Shown here: positions 1 to 5,895 of the stretch, piece after piece
Layout: each line of letters starts with the position of its first letter
Position numbering within the stretch: position 1 is the first letter of the stretch
Source of the DNA: CAZKVJ01 sp964556225
GTDB lineage: Bacteria; Actinomycetota; Acidimicrobiia; Acidimicrobiales; Ilumatobacteraceae
NCBI GenBank assembly: GCA_964556225.1
Contig: CAZKVJ010000043.1
Location: forward strand, 1 to 6,952
Reading direction: 5' to 3'
DNA: 6,952 nucleotides
Notes under the pieces: model-generated
What the model was told of the DNA's origin: nothing
Seen by the model: the letters and a program-made list of their open reading frames with translations, nothing else
Database searches by the model: none
Made by a program: the position numbers and the translations under genes

Positions 1-503
1 ATGGCTGACACCAGGAGGGCCAGCAGGTTGCCGCCGGAGACGATGCCCTGGGCGAGGTTGGTGATCAGCTCCTGACCGCGTGCGGTGAACGTGGTCAACA
101 GCTCCTGAAGCCGACCCGAGCGCTCTGCCTGCTGGGCTGGCCAGGACGCCTCGAGGAACGCCGACGACAGCTCGCTGCGCATCCGGGCGGTGACGGCAGC
201 GTTCAGTCGCGCTGATTGCCAGTTGGCGATGATGGCGAGCAGGACTCGGGCGACGACCAGTCCCAGCGCCAGTGCGACTGCCGTCCACACTGAGAGGTAG
301 CGATTGGCGACGATGCCGAACTCGTCCTCGCCGTCAGTGATGGCGAACGCAGCTCGGGTGGCAAGAACCAGGAACAGAGCCTCTGCGAACCCTCCCGCCA
401 GCGATGTGACCGCCAGCAGCGCAACTTGGCGGCGACGCCCTTCGAGCAGCGAACCGATCGGCGCGTGAGGGCGGTCCTGGCGTTCGTCTGATGCTGACCT
501 CAC
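1..503 (-). CDS. ABC exporter membrane domain, N-terminal part (C-terminus outside window)
   Basis: This reading frame stays open to the left edge and gives about 167 residues. A polar N-terminus of about 25 residues is followed by a hydrophobic segment at about 27-55 (RRRQVALLAVTSLAGG onward). An acidic extracellular-type loop (TDGEDEFG) comes next, then a second membrane segment at about 70-93, and a long helical arm (NAAVTARMRSELSSAFLEAS, then about 120-150). A third hydrophobic segment begins at about 152. This is the pattern of the membrane domain of a type I ABC exporter, in which an ATPase domain normally follows; that part is not in the window. GTG at 501-503 is chosen because GAGG lies 8 nt upstream. 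Upstream GTG (534-536) and TTG (540-542) codons in the same frame, after a stop, lack a ribosome site. By context it may export or flip the glycoconjugate made by the neighbouring glycosyltransferases; that role is inference. The family call is moderately sure, the substrate unknown. Confidence 0.72.
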   Translation of the reverse strand, partial: MRSASDERQDRPHAPIGSLLEGRRRQVALLAVTSLAGGFAEALFLVLATRAAFAITDGEDEFGIVANRYLSVWTAVALALGLVVARVLLAIIANWQSARLNAAVTARMRSELSSAFLEASWPAQQAERSGRLQELLTTFTARGQELITNLAQGIVSGGNLLALLVSA

Positions 504-624
504 TTCTGCGACCTCGACCGACTCGCGCAATTCCACAGCCAACGATAGACAGGCGATCGAAGCGTCATGGCTAGCCTCTCATTGCCGTGCTCATCTGTGT
601 CCGCAGGCTGTTGGGGCTTGGGTA
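504..624. other. Intergenic gap between GT4 gene and ABC gene
   Basis: This 121-bp gap lies between two genes transcribed leftward, so it could hold a promoter for the ABC gene. On the minus strand, TATCGT at 547-542 fits the loose actinobacterial -10 pattern TAnnnT and lies about 38 nt before the chosen GTG. An ATGACG resembling a -35 box sits upstream of it, but with a short 15-nt spacer. A small stem GGTA/TACC with a 5-nt loop at 621-633 overlaps the end of the GT4 gene, and GGCTAGCC at 569-576 is an 8-bp palindrome. None of these is strong enough to be called on its own. Confidence 0.25.
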
Positions 625-1731
625 TCAAGTACCAACTAGAGCCTTGAACTCGAGCGCTACTTGTTCGACGGTCGTTTCGAGCGAGTAGTTGCTCGCGAGA
701 CTCGCCATGTCCCCTCGCGGCAGCGGGCGCGTGGCAGCGAGCGTGATGCCCGACGCCAACAGAGACGGGGAGTTGGGCTCGACCAGGTACCTGTCGAGGC
801 CAACTGCGGCCATGACCTCCGCAAGCCCGCCGACCCTGGTCGCGACGACCATGGCACCCGCAGCCATCGCCTCGACGGCGACCCTACCGAAGGGCTCGTA
901 GTGGCTGGGGACGACGACCACATCGCAGGCGCGCATGTATGGGGCGACATCGTCGACATGATCGAGCCAAGTCGTGCCCGGGCCAGCAGATCTCCGGAGG
1001 AACTCCGGCAGATACGAGATCGAGCGCTGCAGAGAACCGGTCCCACCCGCAAGCAGTAGGTGAGCTGGTCGCGGGCTCACCGCCTCGACAACCTGTGGCC
1101 AGGCCGCAAACAAGTCGTTCAGGCCCTTGACGGGGTCGACTCGTCCGAAGTAGCCGGCGAGCAACGTATTCGCACCGATCCCGAGCATTTCGCGAACGGG
1201 TACCTCGTCAGTTCGGACCGGATGCGTGAACCGATCGAGGTCGATGCCGTTTGGGATCACGCAACGGCGCCTCGGCGCAGCGCGAGCGGCCTCCCACTCG
1301 CCCAATGTCGCGGTCGAGACGGCGATCAGGGCGGTGGAGCGTCGGGCATACTGCCGCAGCCTCCAACCGGATGGGGGCCTGGTGCGGGCATGGTGGACGA
1401 GGGGCACGTGGTTCGAATGCGCGACCAGGAACCCCAACTCCAATTGGCGTAATGAGTGGGTGTAGACGGCGCGCACCCCGAGCGAGCGGGCAAACCGGGT
1501 CACCTTGGCTAGACGCCGGGCCGACGTCACAGGAGCCCTGCGAGGTAGGAGGGTGCTTCCGAGCGCGATTTGCGCAGTGGTGAATGTCGACCACTCCGTC
1601 CTCAATTCACCGGACGCGGCAAAGGCAAGCACTATGGGTACTTGGCGGGCTGCGAGCCCCCTGCAAAGATCAAGTGTTGACCGCTGGACACCTCCGCTAC
1701 CGCCGAGTTCCTCCGCAAGAACGAGGATCAC
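625..1731 (-). CDS. GT4-family glycosyltransferase (GT-B fold)
   Basis: Predicted retaining glycosyltransferase of 368 aa, a normal size for GT4, which transfers a sugar from an activated donor to a growing glycan at the cytoplasmic membrane face. The N-terminal Rossmann half opens with VILVLAEELGGSGGVQRST, whose glycine loop is typical. VIPNGID (158-164) marks the domain hinge. In the donor half, GRVDPVKG has R197 and K202, the usual phosphate-binding pair. The E-x7-E motif is E279 to E287 in HYEPFGRVAVEAMAAG, followed by VVATRVGGLAEV. The frame extends 40 codons further upstream, but those codons overlap the preceding gene and read as out-of-frame, arginine-rich sequence. GTG at 1729-1731 is preferred because it overlaps the preceding TGA as GTGA and begins exactly at the hydrophobic first strand. 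No good ribosome site is seen, consistent with translational coupling to the GT2-FkbM gene. Donor and acceptor sugars cannot be read from the sequence. Confidence 0.9.
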   Translation of the reverse strand: MILVLAEELGGSGGVQRSTLDLCRGLAARQVPIVLAFAASGELRTEWSTFTTAQIALGSTLLPRRAPVTSARRLAKVTRFARSLGVRAVYTHSLRQLELGFLVAHSNHVPLVHHARTRPPSGWRLRQYARRSTALIAVSTATLGEWEAARAAPRRRCVIPNGIDLDRFTHPVRTDEVPVREMLGIGANTLLAGYFGRVDPVKGLNDLFAAWPQVVEAVSPRPAHLLLAGGTGSLQRSISYLPEFLRRSAGPGTTWLDHVDDVAPYMRACDVVVVPSHYEPFGRVAVEAMAAGAMVVATRVGGLAEVMAAVGLDRYLVEPNSPSLLASGITLAATRPLPRGDMASLASNYSLETTVEQVALEFKALVGT

Positions 1732-3530
1732 TCCCGACTCACTTCGGACGGTGCGAATCCGCCGTGCACACGAGCGAGCACCTCGACCTCGAGGGCGGAG
1801 GGAATCGCCACGAGGTTCCTGGCAGTCGCCGTTCCAGCGTGCGCTCCCCATGGCGTCAACCCTCCGGCTGTGTAGTCAATCCGGTAGAGGCAGTAACCCC
1901 TGTTCAACAGGTCTTGCACCAGCGAGGTAGCGCTGGCACCAGCTCGGTCGTACTGACTGGGAACGAATTCGAACATGATGATTGGCAGTTTGGCGGCTAG
2001 CGGTGCCGCTTCTAGGAGTGCGTTGAGAACCAGTTGTTCAGCACCCTCCGTATCGACCTTCATGACCGCACCTGTCGAGAAACCCGGCTCGCGCCAGAGG
2101 TCGGACGCTGGGTAGACGTCGACCTCAACTCCCTCGGCACGGGGGTCTACTTCACCGAGCTCCCGGTAGCTCTTTGCCGGATCCGGAGTCAGGTGCAGCA
2201 TCTGCAGCCGTCGCTCCGCACCTACGGCCTCAGCGTGCAGGTTCACTCGCGACTCCAATTGGTTTGCCGCGATTAGCGACCGGATGGAGTCGGAAGATCT
2301 CGGATCCGGTTCGAAGGCGAGCACACGACCATCTCGCCCCACCCTCGCCGCGGCAACCAGGGTGTACCAGCCATTGTTGGCCCCGATGTCAACAACGAGT
2401 GAGCCCGGGGTGATCATGCGAGCGAATACTTCGGTCTCGAGCGGCTCCCTGACGAATGGTGCAATGTGAACGGCGGTCGCGGACAACATCGGGAAGTGAC
2501 CGAAGGAGGTGAGTGGCCGCAGCCGCTTTCTGCGCAGGCGCCAGACAGCGGCACGTGTCCGAAGCCTGAGTGCTTTGGGCATGAGTGGTGCACTCCGGAT
2601 GAAGTACCGGGTGAGCGGATCCTCGAAGTGCACAGCTGACTCAGCGGATCCGACTTCGAACGGCCGGTACTGCCGCGCCCGGGAGGTCGGAATCGGCGGA
2701 AGGGGCTCACTGCCGATCCTCAAGCGTGCAGCTTGTCGTCGAGTTGCTACGTGAGCCAGCTGTCGGAACGATCGGGTCTGGAGTCCACTCGAGAGGGCCA
2801 TACGGCAGGCTCGACGAGACAGCTTGGTCGAGCCGTAACGCATCTCGAGTTCCGCGATCCGAAGTAGCCGAAATGTAAGTGCGTCACTTCCTCTAAAGTA
2901 GACGTTTGGATGTCGTTCAATAAGGAGGTAGGAGAACGCCAGTCTGGCATTGGGCGAGTTCAGGATTCGCTCGTGGTCGGTGCCGACGAATTCGTGGTCA
3001 TGGTCCGCGATCTCGGTCAAGACGAGCGAACGATCAAGTCGACACCACCAGTCGATGTCCTCGCACGCAAGGAAGCGCTCATCGAACGACAGGCAATGGG
3101 ACCGAGCGATCGATACTCGACCGAGGTTCGGCGTGAAGCCGTCGAGGTACCGGCGTGATGCGAGTTCAACTCGCTGGGTCCCGGGATCGATGGTGCCGTT
3201 GCAGACGACCAGGTCGGCGCCGGCCCGGTGTGCCGCGGCGGCGTGCTCTAGCCGCTGAACGCCGTACGTGTCATCGCTGTCGAGGAACGCGACGTACTGG
3301 CCCCGCGCCAGTGCGAGGCCAGCGTTACGTGCGCGAGCCGGTCCGCCCGGCGATGGGAACCTCCGGACGTGAATACGTGGATCGCTGGGCGCCTGGGCGC
3401 GGGGCGTGCTCCCGTCGTCGACGATGAGCAACTCGAAGTCGGGGTCGGACTGGAGCAGCACGCTTTCAATGGCGCGCGAAAGCCCTTCCGGGTCGTTGAA
3501 CACGGGAATGATGACTGAGAACCGAGGCAC
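1728..3530 (-). CDS. GT2 glycosyltransferase fused to FkbM-type methyltransferase
   Basis: This is a 600-aa two-domain protein; numbering here starts at GTG 3528-3530. The N-terminal GT-A domain, about 1-190, has FSVIIPVFN (4-12), VDDGST (37-42), ARNAGLALARG (67-77), and YVAFLDSDD, whose D84-S-D-D holds the metal and nucleotide-sugar site. ACEDIDWW (155-162) resembles the catalytic-acid ED motif of GT2. A linker of about 170 residues follows, probably helical, with a strongly basic stretch at about 319-340. The C-terminal domain, about 358-600, is an SAM-dependent O-methyltransferase of the FkbM type: VVDIGANNGWYT (379-390), FEPDP (406-410), KVDTEGAE (491-498) and MFEF (519-522). The start is set by GGAGG at 3536-3540, 5 nt before the GTG. 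A GTG two codons earlier would lie inside that ribosome site. It is divergent from the plus-strand GT4 gene and coupled by GTGA to the next gene. The likely job is adding and O-methylating a sugar; both the substrate and any link between the two steps are inference. Confidence 0.92.
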   Translation of the reverse strand: MPRFSVIIPVFNDPEGLSRAIESVLLQSDPDFELLIVDDGSTPRAQAPSDPRIHVRRFPSPGGPARARNAGLALARGQYVAFLDSDDTYGVQRLEHAAAAHRAGADLVVCNGTIDPGTQRVELASRRYLDGFTPNLGRVSIARSHCLSFDERFLACEDIDWWCRLDRSLVLTEIADHDHEFVGTDHERILNSPNARLAFSYLLIERHPNVYFRGSDALTFRLLRIAELEMRYGSTKLSRRACRMALSSGLQTRSFRQLAHVATRRQAARLRIGSEPLPPIPTSRARQYRPFEVGSAESAVHFEDPLTRYFIRSAPLMPKALRLRTRAAVWRLRRKRLRPLTSFGHFPMLSATAVHIAPFVREPLETEVFARMITPGSLVVDIGANNGWYTLVAAARVGRDGRVLAFEPDPRSSDSIRSLIAANQLESRVNLHAEAVGAERRLQMLHLTPDPAKSYRELGEVDPRAEGVEVDVYPASDLWREPGFSTGAVMKVDTEGAEQLVLNALLEAAPLAAKLPIIMFEFVPSQYDRAGASATSLVQDLLNRGYCLYRIDYTAGGLTPWGAHAGTATARNLVAIPSALEVEVLARVHGGFAPSEVSRE

Positions 3531-3535
3531 GCGCA

Positions 3536-3540
3536 CCTCC
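3536..3540 (-). promoter_or_regulatory. Ribosome binding site GGAGG deciding the GT2-FkbM start
   Basis: GGAGG on the minus strand lies 5 nt before GTG at 3528-3530. The alternative in-frame GTG at 3534-3536 shares its first base with this motif, so it cannot use it; the shorter start is preferred. Confidence 0.7.
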
Positions 3541-3604
3541 GCCGACTACGTGCACACAATCTAGGGCGCGAACAGCGTCCATCTGATGGGGAGCGAGTTC
3601 TAGG
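3541..3604. other. Divergent intergenic region, GT2-FkbM / plus-strand GT4
   Basis: The start codons of the two divergent genes are 74 bp apart, so the stretch between them (from 3531) should carry the promoter or promoters for both. On the minus strand, TAGATT at 3563-3558 fits the loose TAnnnT -10 pattern about 28 nt before the GT2-FkbM start, with no clear -35 box. For the plus-strand gene, GGGGAG at 3588-3593 is a possible ribosome site. No convincing plus-strand -10 and no operator-like dyad beyond the 6-bp GTGCAC at 3550-3555 were seen. Confidence 0.3.
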
Positions 3605-4777
3605 GTGCGCCATGTGCGGGTGCTGTACGTGATCCCGGGCATGAGCGGCGAAGGTGGGGCCGAGCGTTCGCTGGCTGCGATGGCGCCGTACCTCGGCAAG
3701 GTGATCGACCTCCACGTTCTCACCTTCACTGGTAGGACCCAGCTGCGGGGCGATCTGGAGTCTGCAGGCGCTCGTTTGACCGACTTGGCCACTCGAGATC
3801 GGGTTCATCTCGTTCGCGAGCTGCTTCAGGTCATTGGCGACGAGAAGCCGGACCTGGTGCACACCACCCTGATCGATGCGGATGTCGTCGGCAGGTTCGC
3901 CTCCGTGCTACGTCGGACACCCGTGGTGTCGAGCCTCGTCAACGTCCGCTACGAGCGAGCGCAGCGTAGGAACTCGGGGATTCCGGGGTGGAAGACGTAC
4001 GGGGTCTGGGGCGCTGATGCCGCCACGGCGCAACTCGCAGTTCGGTTTCATGCGCTCACCGGGTACGTCGCCGACACTATGGCGAGGCGACTGCTCGTGG
4101 GTCGAGGGCGGATCGACGTGATCCCGCGGGGCCGAGATGCCCAACGTCTGGGTCGACGGACGGAGGAACGTCGCGCCGCCGCACGAGAGCGCCTTCTACT
4201 CGGTGCAGAGCCCGTCGTCGTTGCCGCAGCCCGCCACGAGCGCCAGAAGGGCCTTGACGTGCTCCTGTCGGCAGTCCCCCTGCTCGAGCGCGAGTTGCCG
4301 GATCTGCGGGTGTTCATCGGCGGGCGTGAGGGTCTGCAAACGACCCGGCTGCGTGAGCGATGCGACGAGCTTGATCTGGCGGATCGCGTCGCGTTCATAG
4401 GGCAGCGAGACGACGTCGCAGATCTGATGTGTGCAGCGGATGTGTGGTGCGTTCCGTCGCGGTGGGAGGGGTTGGGGAGCATCTTGATCGAGGCGATGGC
4501 GCTCGAGGTTCCGGTGGTAGCCACCTCGGTACCTGCGATCCGCGAGGTGGCCGGCGATCCCCCGTGCTTCCGCATGGTGCCGCCCGATGATCCTTGTGCC
4601 CTCGCCGGCGCGCTGTTGGAGGCGCTGCGCGACCCGACTCGATCGCAATCGATGACCCTCCGGGGCAGAGAGCGCTTTATTGAGCGCTACACGGCGGACG
4701 CGGTGGCAGAGCAGATGCTCGAGTTCTACGAGCGGTCGCTGTCAACCTCTCGTCTCGGCCGACTTCGTCGCGCCTGA
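3605..4777 (+). CDS. GT4-family glycosyltransferase, divergent from neighbours
   Basis: Predicted 390-aa retaining GT-B glycosyltransferase. The N-terminus reads VRVLYVIPGMSGEGGAERSL, the glycine-rich acceptor-side loop of GT4 enzymes, and KPDLVHTTLIDADVVGR (81-97) is a typical second strand. The hinge motif is VIPRGRD (172-178), with Arg in place of the commoner Asn; as I recall this is a usual variant in GT4 relatives rather than damage. The donor domain has R210 and K215 in ARHERQKG and the E-x7-E pair E288 and E296 in WEGLGSILIEAMA, followed by PVVATSVPAIREV. The start is uncertain. GTG at 3605 has GGAG 11 nt upstream; GTG at 3614 would begin neatly at VRVLYVIPG and has only a weak AGGG 8 nt upstream. 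It is the only plus-strand gene here and ends 26 bp from the convergent GT4 gene. The sugar is unknown. Confidence 0.91.
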   Translation: MRHVRVLYVIPGMSGEGGAERSLAAMAPYLGKVIDLHVLTFTGRTQLRGDLESAGARLTDLATRDRVHLVRELLQVIGDEKPDLVHTTLIDADVVGRFASVLRRTPVVSSLVNVRYERAQRRNSGIPGWKTYGVWGADAATAQLAVRFHALTGYVADTMARRLLVGRGRIDVIPRGRDAQRLGRRTEERRAAARERLLLGAEPVVVAAARHERQKGLDVLLSAVPLLERELPDLRVFIGGREGLQTTRLRERCDELDLADRVAFIGQRDDVADLMCAADVWCVPSRWEGLGSILIEAMALEVPVVATSVPAIREVAGDPPCFRMVPPDDPCALAGALLEALRDPTRSQSMTLRGRERFIERYTADAVAEQMLEFYERSLSTSRLGRLRRA

Positions 4778-4803
4778 TTGGCCCGTTGGGCACCGATCGG
4801 CGG
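4778..4803. other. Convergent 26-bp gap with a small hairpin
   Basis: Two genes end tail-to-tail here. GCCC-GTT-GGGC at 4781-4791 can form a 4-bp GC stem with a 3-nt loop, and CCGATCGG at 4793-4800 is an 8-bp palindrome. There is no T-run on either strand. A weak two-way terminator is possible, but the stem is short. Confidence 0.25.
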
Positions 4804-5895
4804 TCAGTCCTCTGCTGTCCGTCCTGCTCGGCGAATCGCCTCGGCCCAACTCGGGACCACCGCGTCCCAGGAGTGAGTGCGAAGGAGGGAGCTGCGGGCT
4901 GCAGCACCCAGCTCACGGGCCGACGGCAGCGTCCTGATGAGTGCCGCTCGAACCTCACGCTCTGTGTCGGCATCGACGATGGCGCCGGTCGTTCTATCGG
5001 TGATCAGCTCCTCGACGGCACCGACACGGGTGGCGACGGTCGGGACGCCGCACAGCCCTGCCTCGATGACGACACCTGGCATGCCCTCGGTCGAACTCGT
5101 CAAGAGCACGACGTCGGCTGCATGAATCACCTGGCGGACGTCGTCAACCTGGCCGACGAAGCGGACCCGCTCGGGCGCGACACGACTCGCCAGTGCCTCG
5201 AGGTCGGACCGGAGTGGGCCGTCGCCCGCAACGACGAGGCGAGCATCGAGATCAGCCACGGAGCGGATTGCGAGGTCGACCCGCTTCTCCGGGGAGAGGG
5301 AGCCGATACAGGCGATCAGTGGTGTGTCCGCATCGACGCCGAGGTTGGCGCGTGCCATGGACCTCTGTTCGAGGGACGCGGGAGAGAACGTGTCAGCCGA
5401 TCTCGCATTAGGGATCACCGAGATGCGCGACGGCGGCACTCCGTAGAGATCGTGGATGCTGCCCGCCGCGCCCTGCCATAGGGCCACGACTCCTCTTGCC
5501 CTCCGGTACAGGAGTGCTGTGCGCCGTCGGCGCCAGCCATCGCGCACCCAGGCCCTCGGGTCTCCGATGTTCCTGTAGATGAAGCTCACTTTCGTTCCCG
5601 CGAGCGCCGCGGCGCACGCGGGCAGCGTGGAGGATCCGTACCCGATGACGACCTCGTAATTTCGGCTTCGCCGTCGGAGTGATTGGAGCGTCGGGAGTCC
5701 TAGCGGTGAAGCGCCGAGAGCGTCCACATCGAGGCGCGTCGCGAGGTCGGAAGCGGCGAGCGCAACGAGGTCGACAGTGGACCGGCCCCTCGACCGAAGT
5801 TCGGATGCGAGCTGTGAGCCCTGAATCTCCGCGCCCCTTCGTTGGTTGGACGACAGGACGATGAGGGTCGGCGGCAGATGCTTGTCCGCCGTCAC
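4804..5895 (-). CDS. GT4-family glycosyltransferase (GT-B fold)
   Basis: Predicted 363-aa retaining glycosyltransferase. The N-terminus has LIVLSSNQRRGAEIQGSQLA (11-30), the acceptor-side loop with the RRGAE signature common in bacterial GT4 proteins. The hinge is VIPNARSADTF (160-170), a degenerate form of the usual PNG-D motif. In the donor half, IGSLSPEKRVDLAI (197-210) has Ser199 where the phosphate-binding Arg usually sits, with K204 kept. VVAGDGPLRSDLE (221-233) and the E-x7-E pair E270 and E278 in TEGMPGVVIEAG follow, then PTVATRVGAVEELI. GTG at 5893-5895 is the start: GGAG at 5901-5904 lies 5 nt upstream, and the GTG overlaps the preceding TGA as GTGA, pointing to coupled translation with the acetyltransferase gene. 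The substrate is unknown. The Ser for Arg exchange occurs in active GT4 enzymes, so activity is still expected. Confidence 0.91.
   Translation of the reverse strand: MTADKHLPPTLIVLSSNQRRGAEIQGSQLASELRSRGRSTVDLVALAASDLATRLDVDALGASPLGLPTLQSLRRRSRNYEVVIGYGSSTLPACAAALAGTKVSFIYRNIGDPRAWVRDGWRRRRTALLYRRARGVVALWQGAAGSIHDLYGVPPSRISVIPNARSADTFSPASLEQRSMARANLGVDADTPLIACIGSLSPEKRVDLAIRSVADLDARLVVAGDGPLRSDLEALASRVAPERVRFVGQVDDVRQVIHAADVVLLTSSTEGMPGVVIEAGLCGVPTVATRVGAVEELITDRTTGAIVDADTEREVRAALIRTLPSARELGAAARSSLLRTHSWDAVVPSWAEAIRRAGRTAED

Noticed and set aside
203..424. Minus-strand open frame of 73 codons at the left
   Set aside because: It is out of frame with the ABC membrane domain, whose frame gives clean hydrophobic segments. 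This one is Ser/Arg/Trp-rich noise.
1732..1851. 40-codon N-terminal extension of the left GT4 gene
   Set aside because: It overlaps the end of the FkbM domain, reads as Arg-rich noise, and the GTGA junction gives a better start.
3248..3862. Minus-strand open frame of 204 codons crossing the divergent region
   Set aside because: It overlaps the 5' parts of both the GT2-FkbM gene and the plus-strand GT4 gene out of frame. Its Ser/Arg/Cys-rich sequence is typical of a shifted frame.
4781..4791. Rho-independent terminator at the convergent junction
   Set aside because: The stem is only 4 bp and no T-run follows on either strand, so it was noted in the gap entry but not called a terminator.
4786..5481. 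Plus-strand open frame of 231 codons
   Set aside because: It lies antisense to most of a clear GT4 gene, is rich in Asp/Arg/Gly, and shows no domain or hydrophobic pattern. It is a high-GC shadow.
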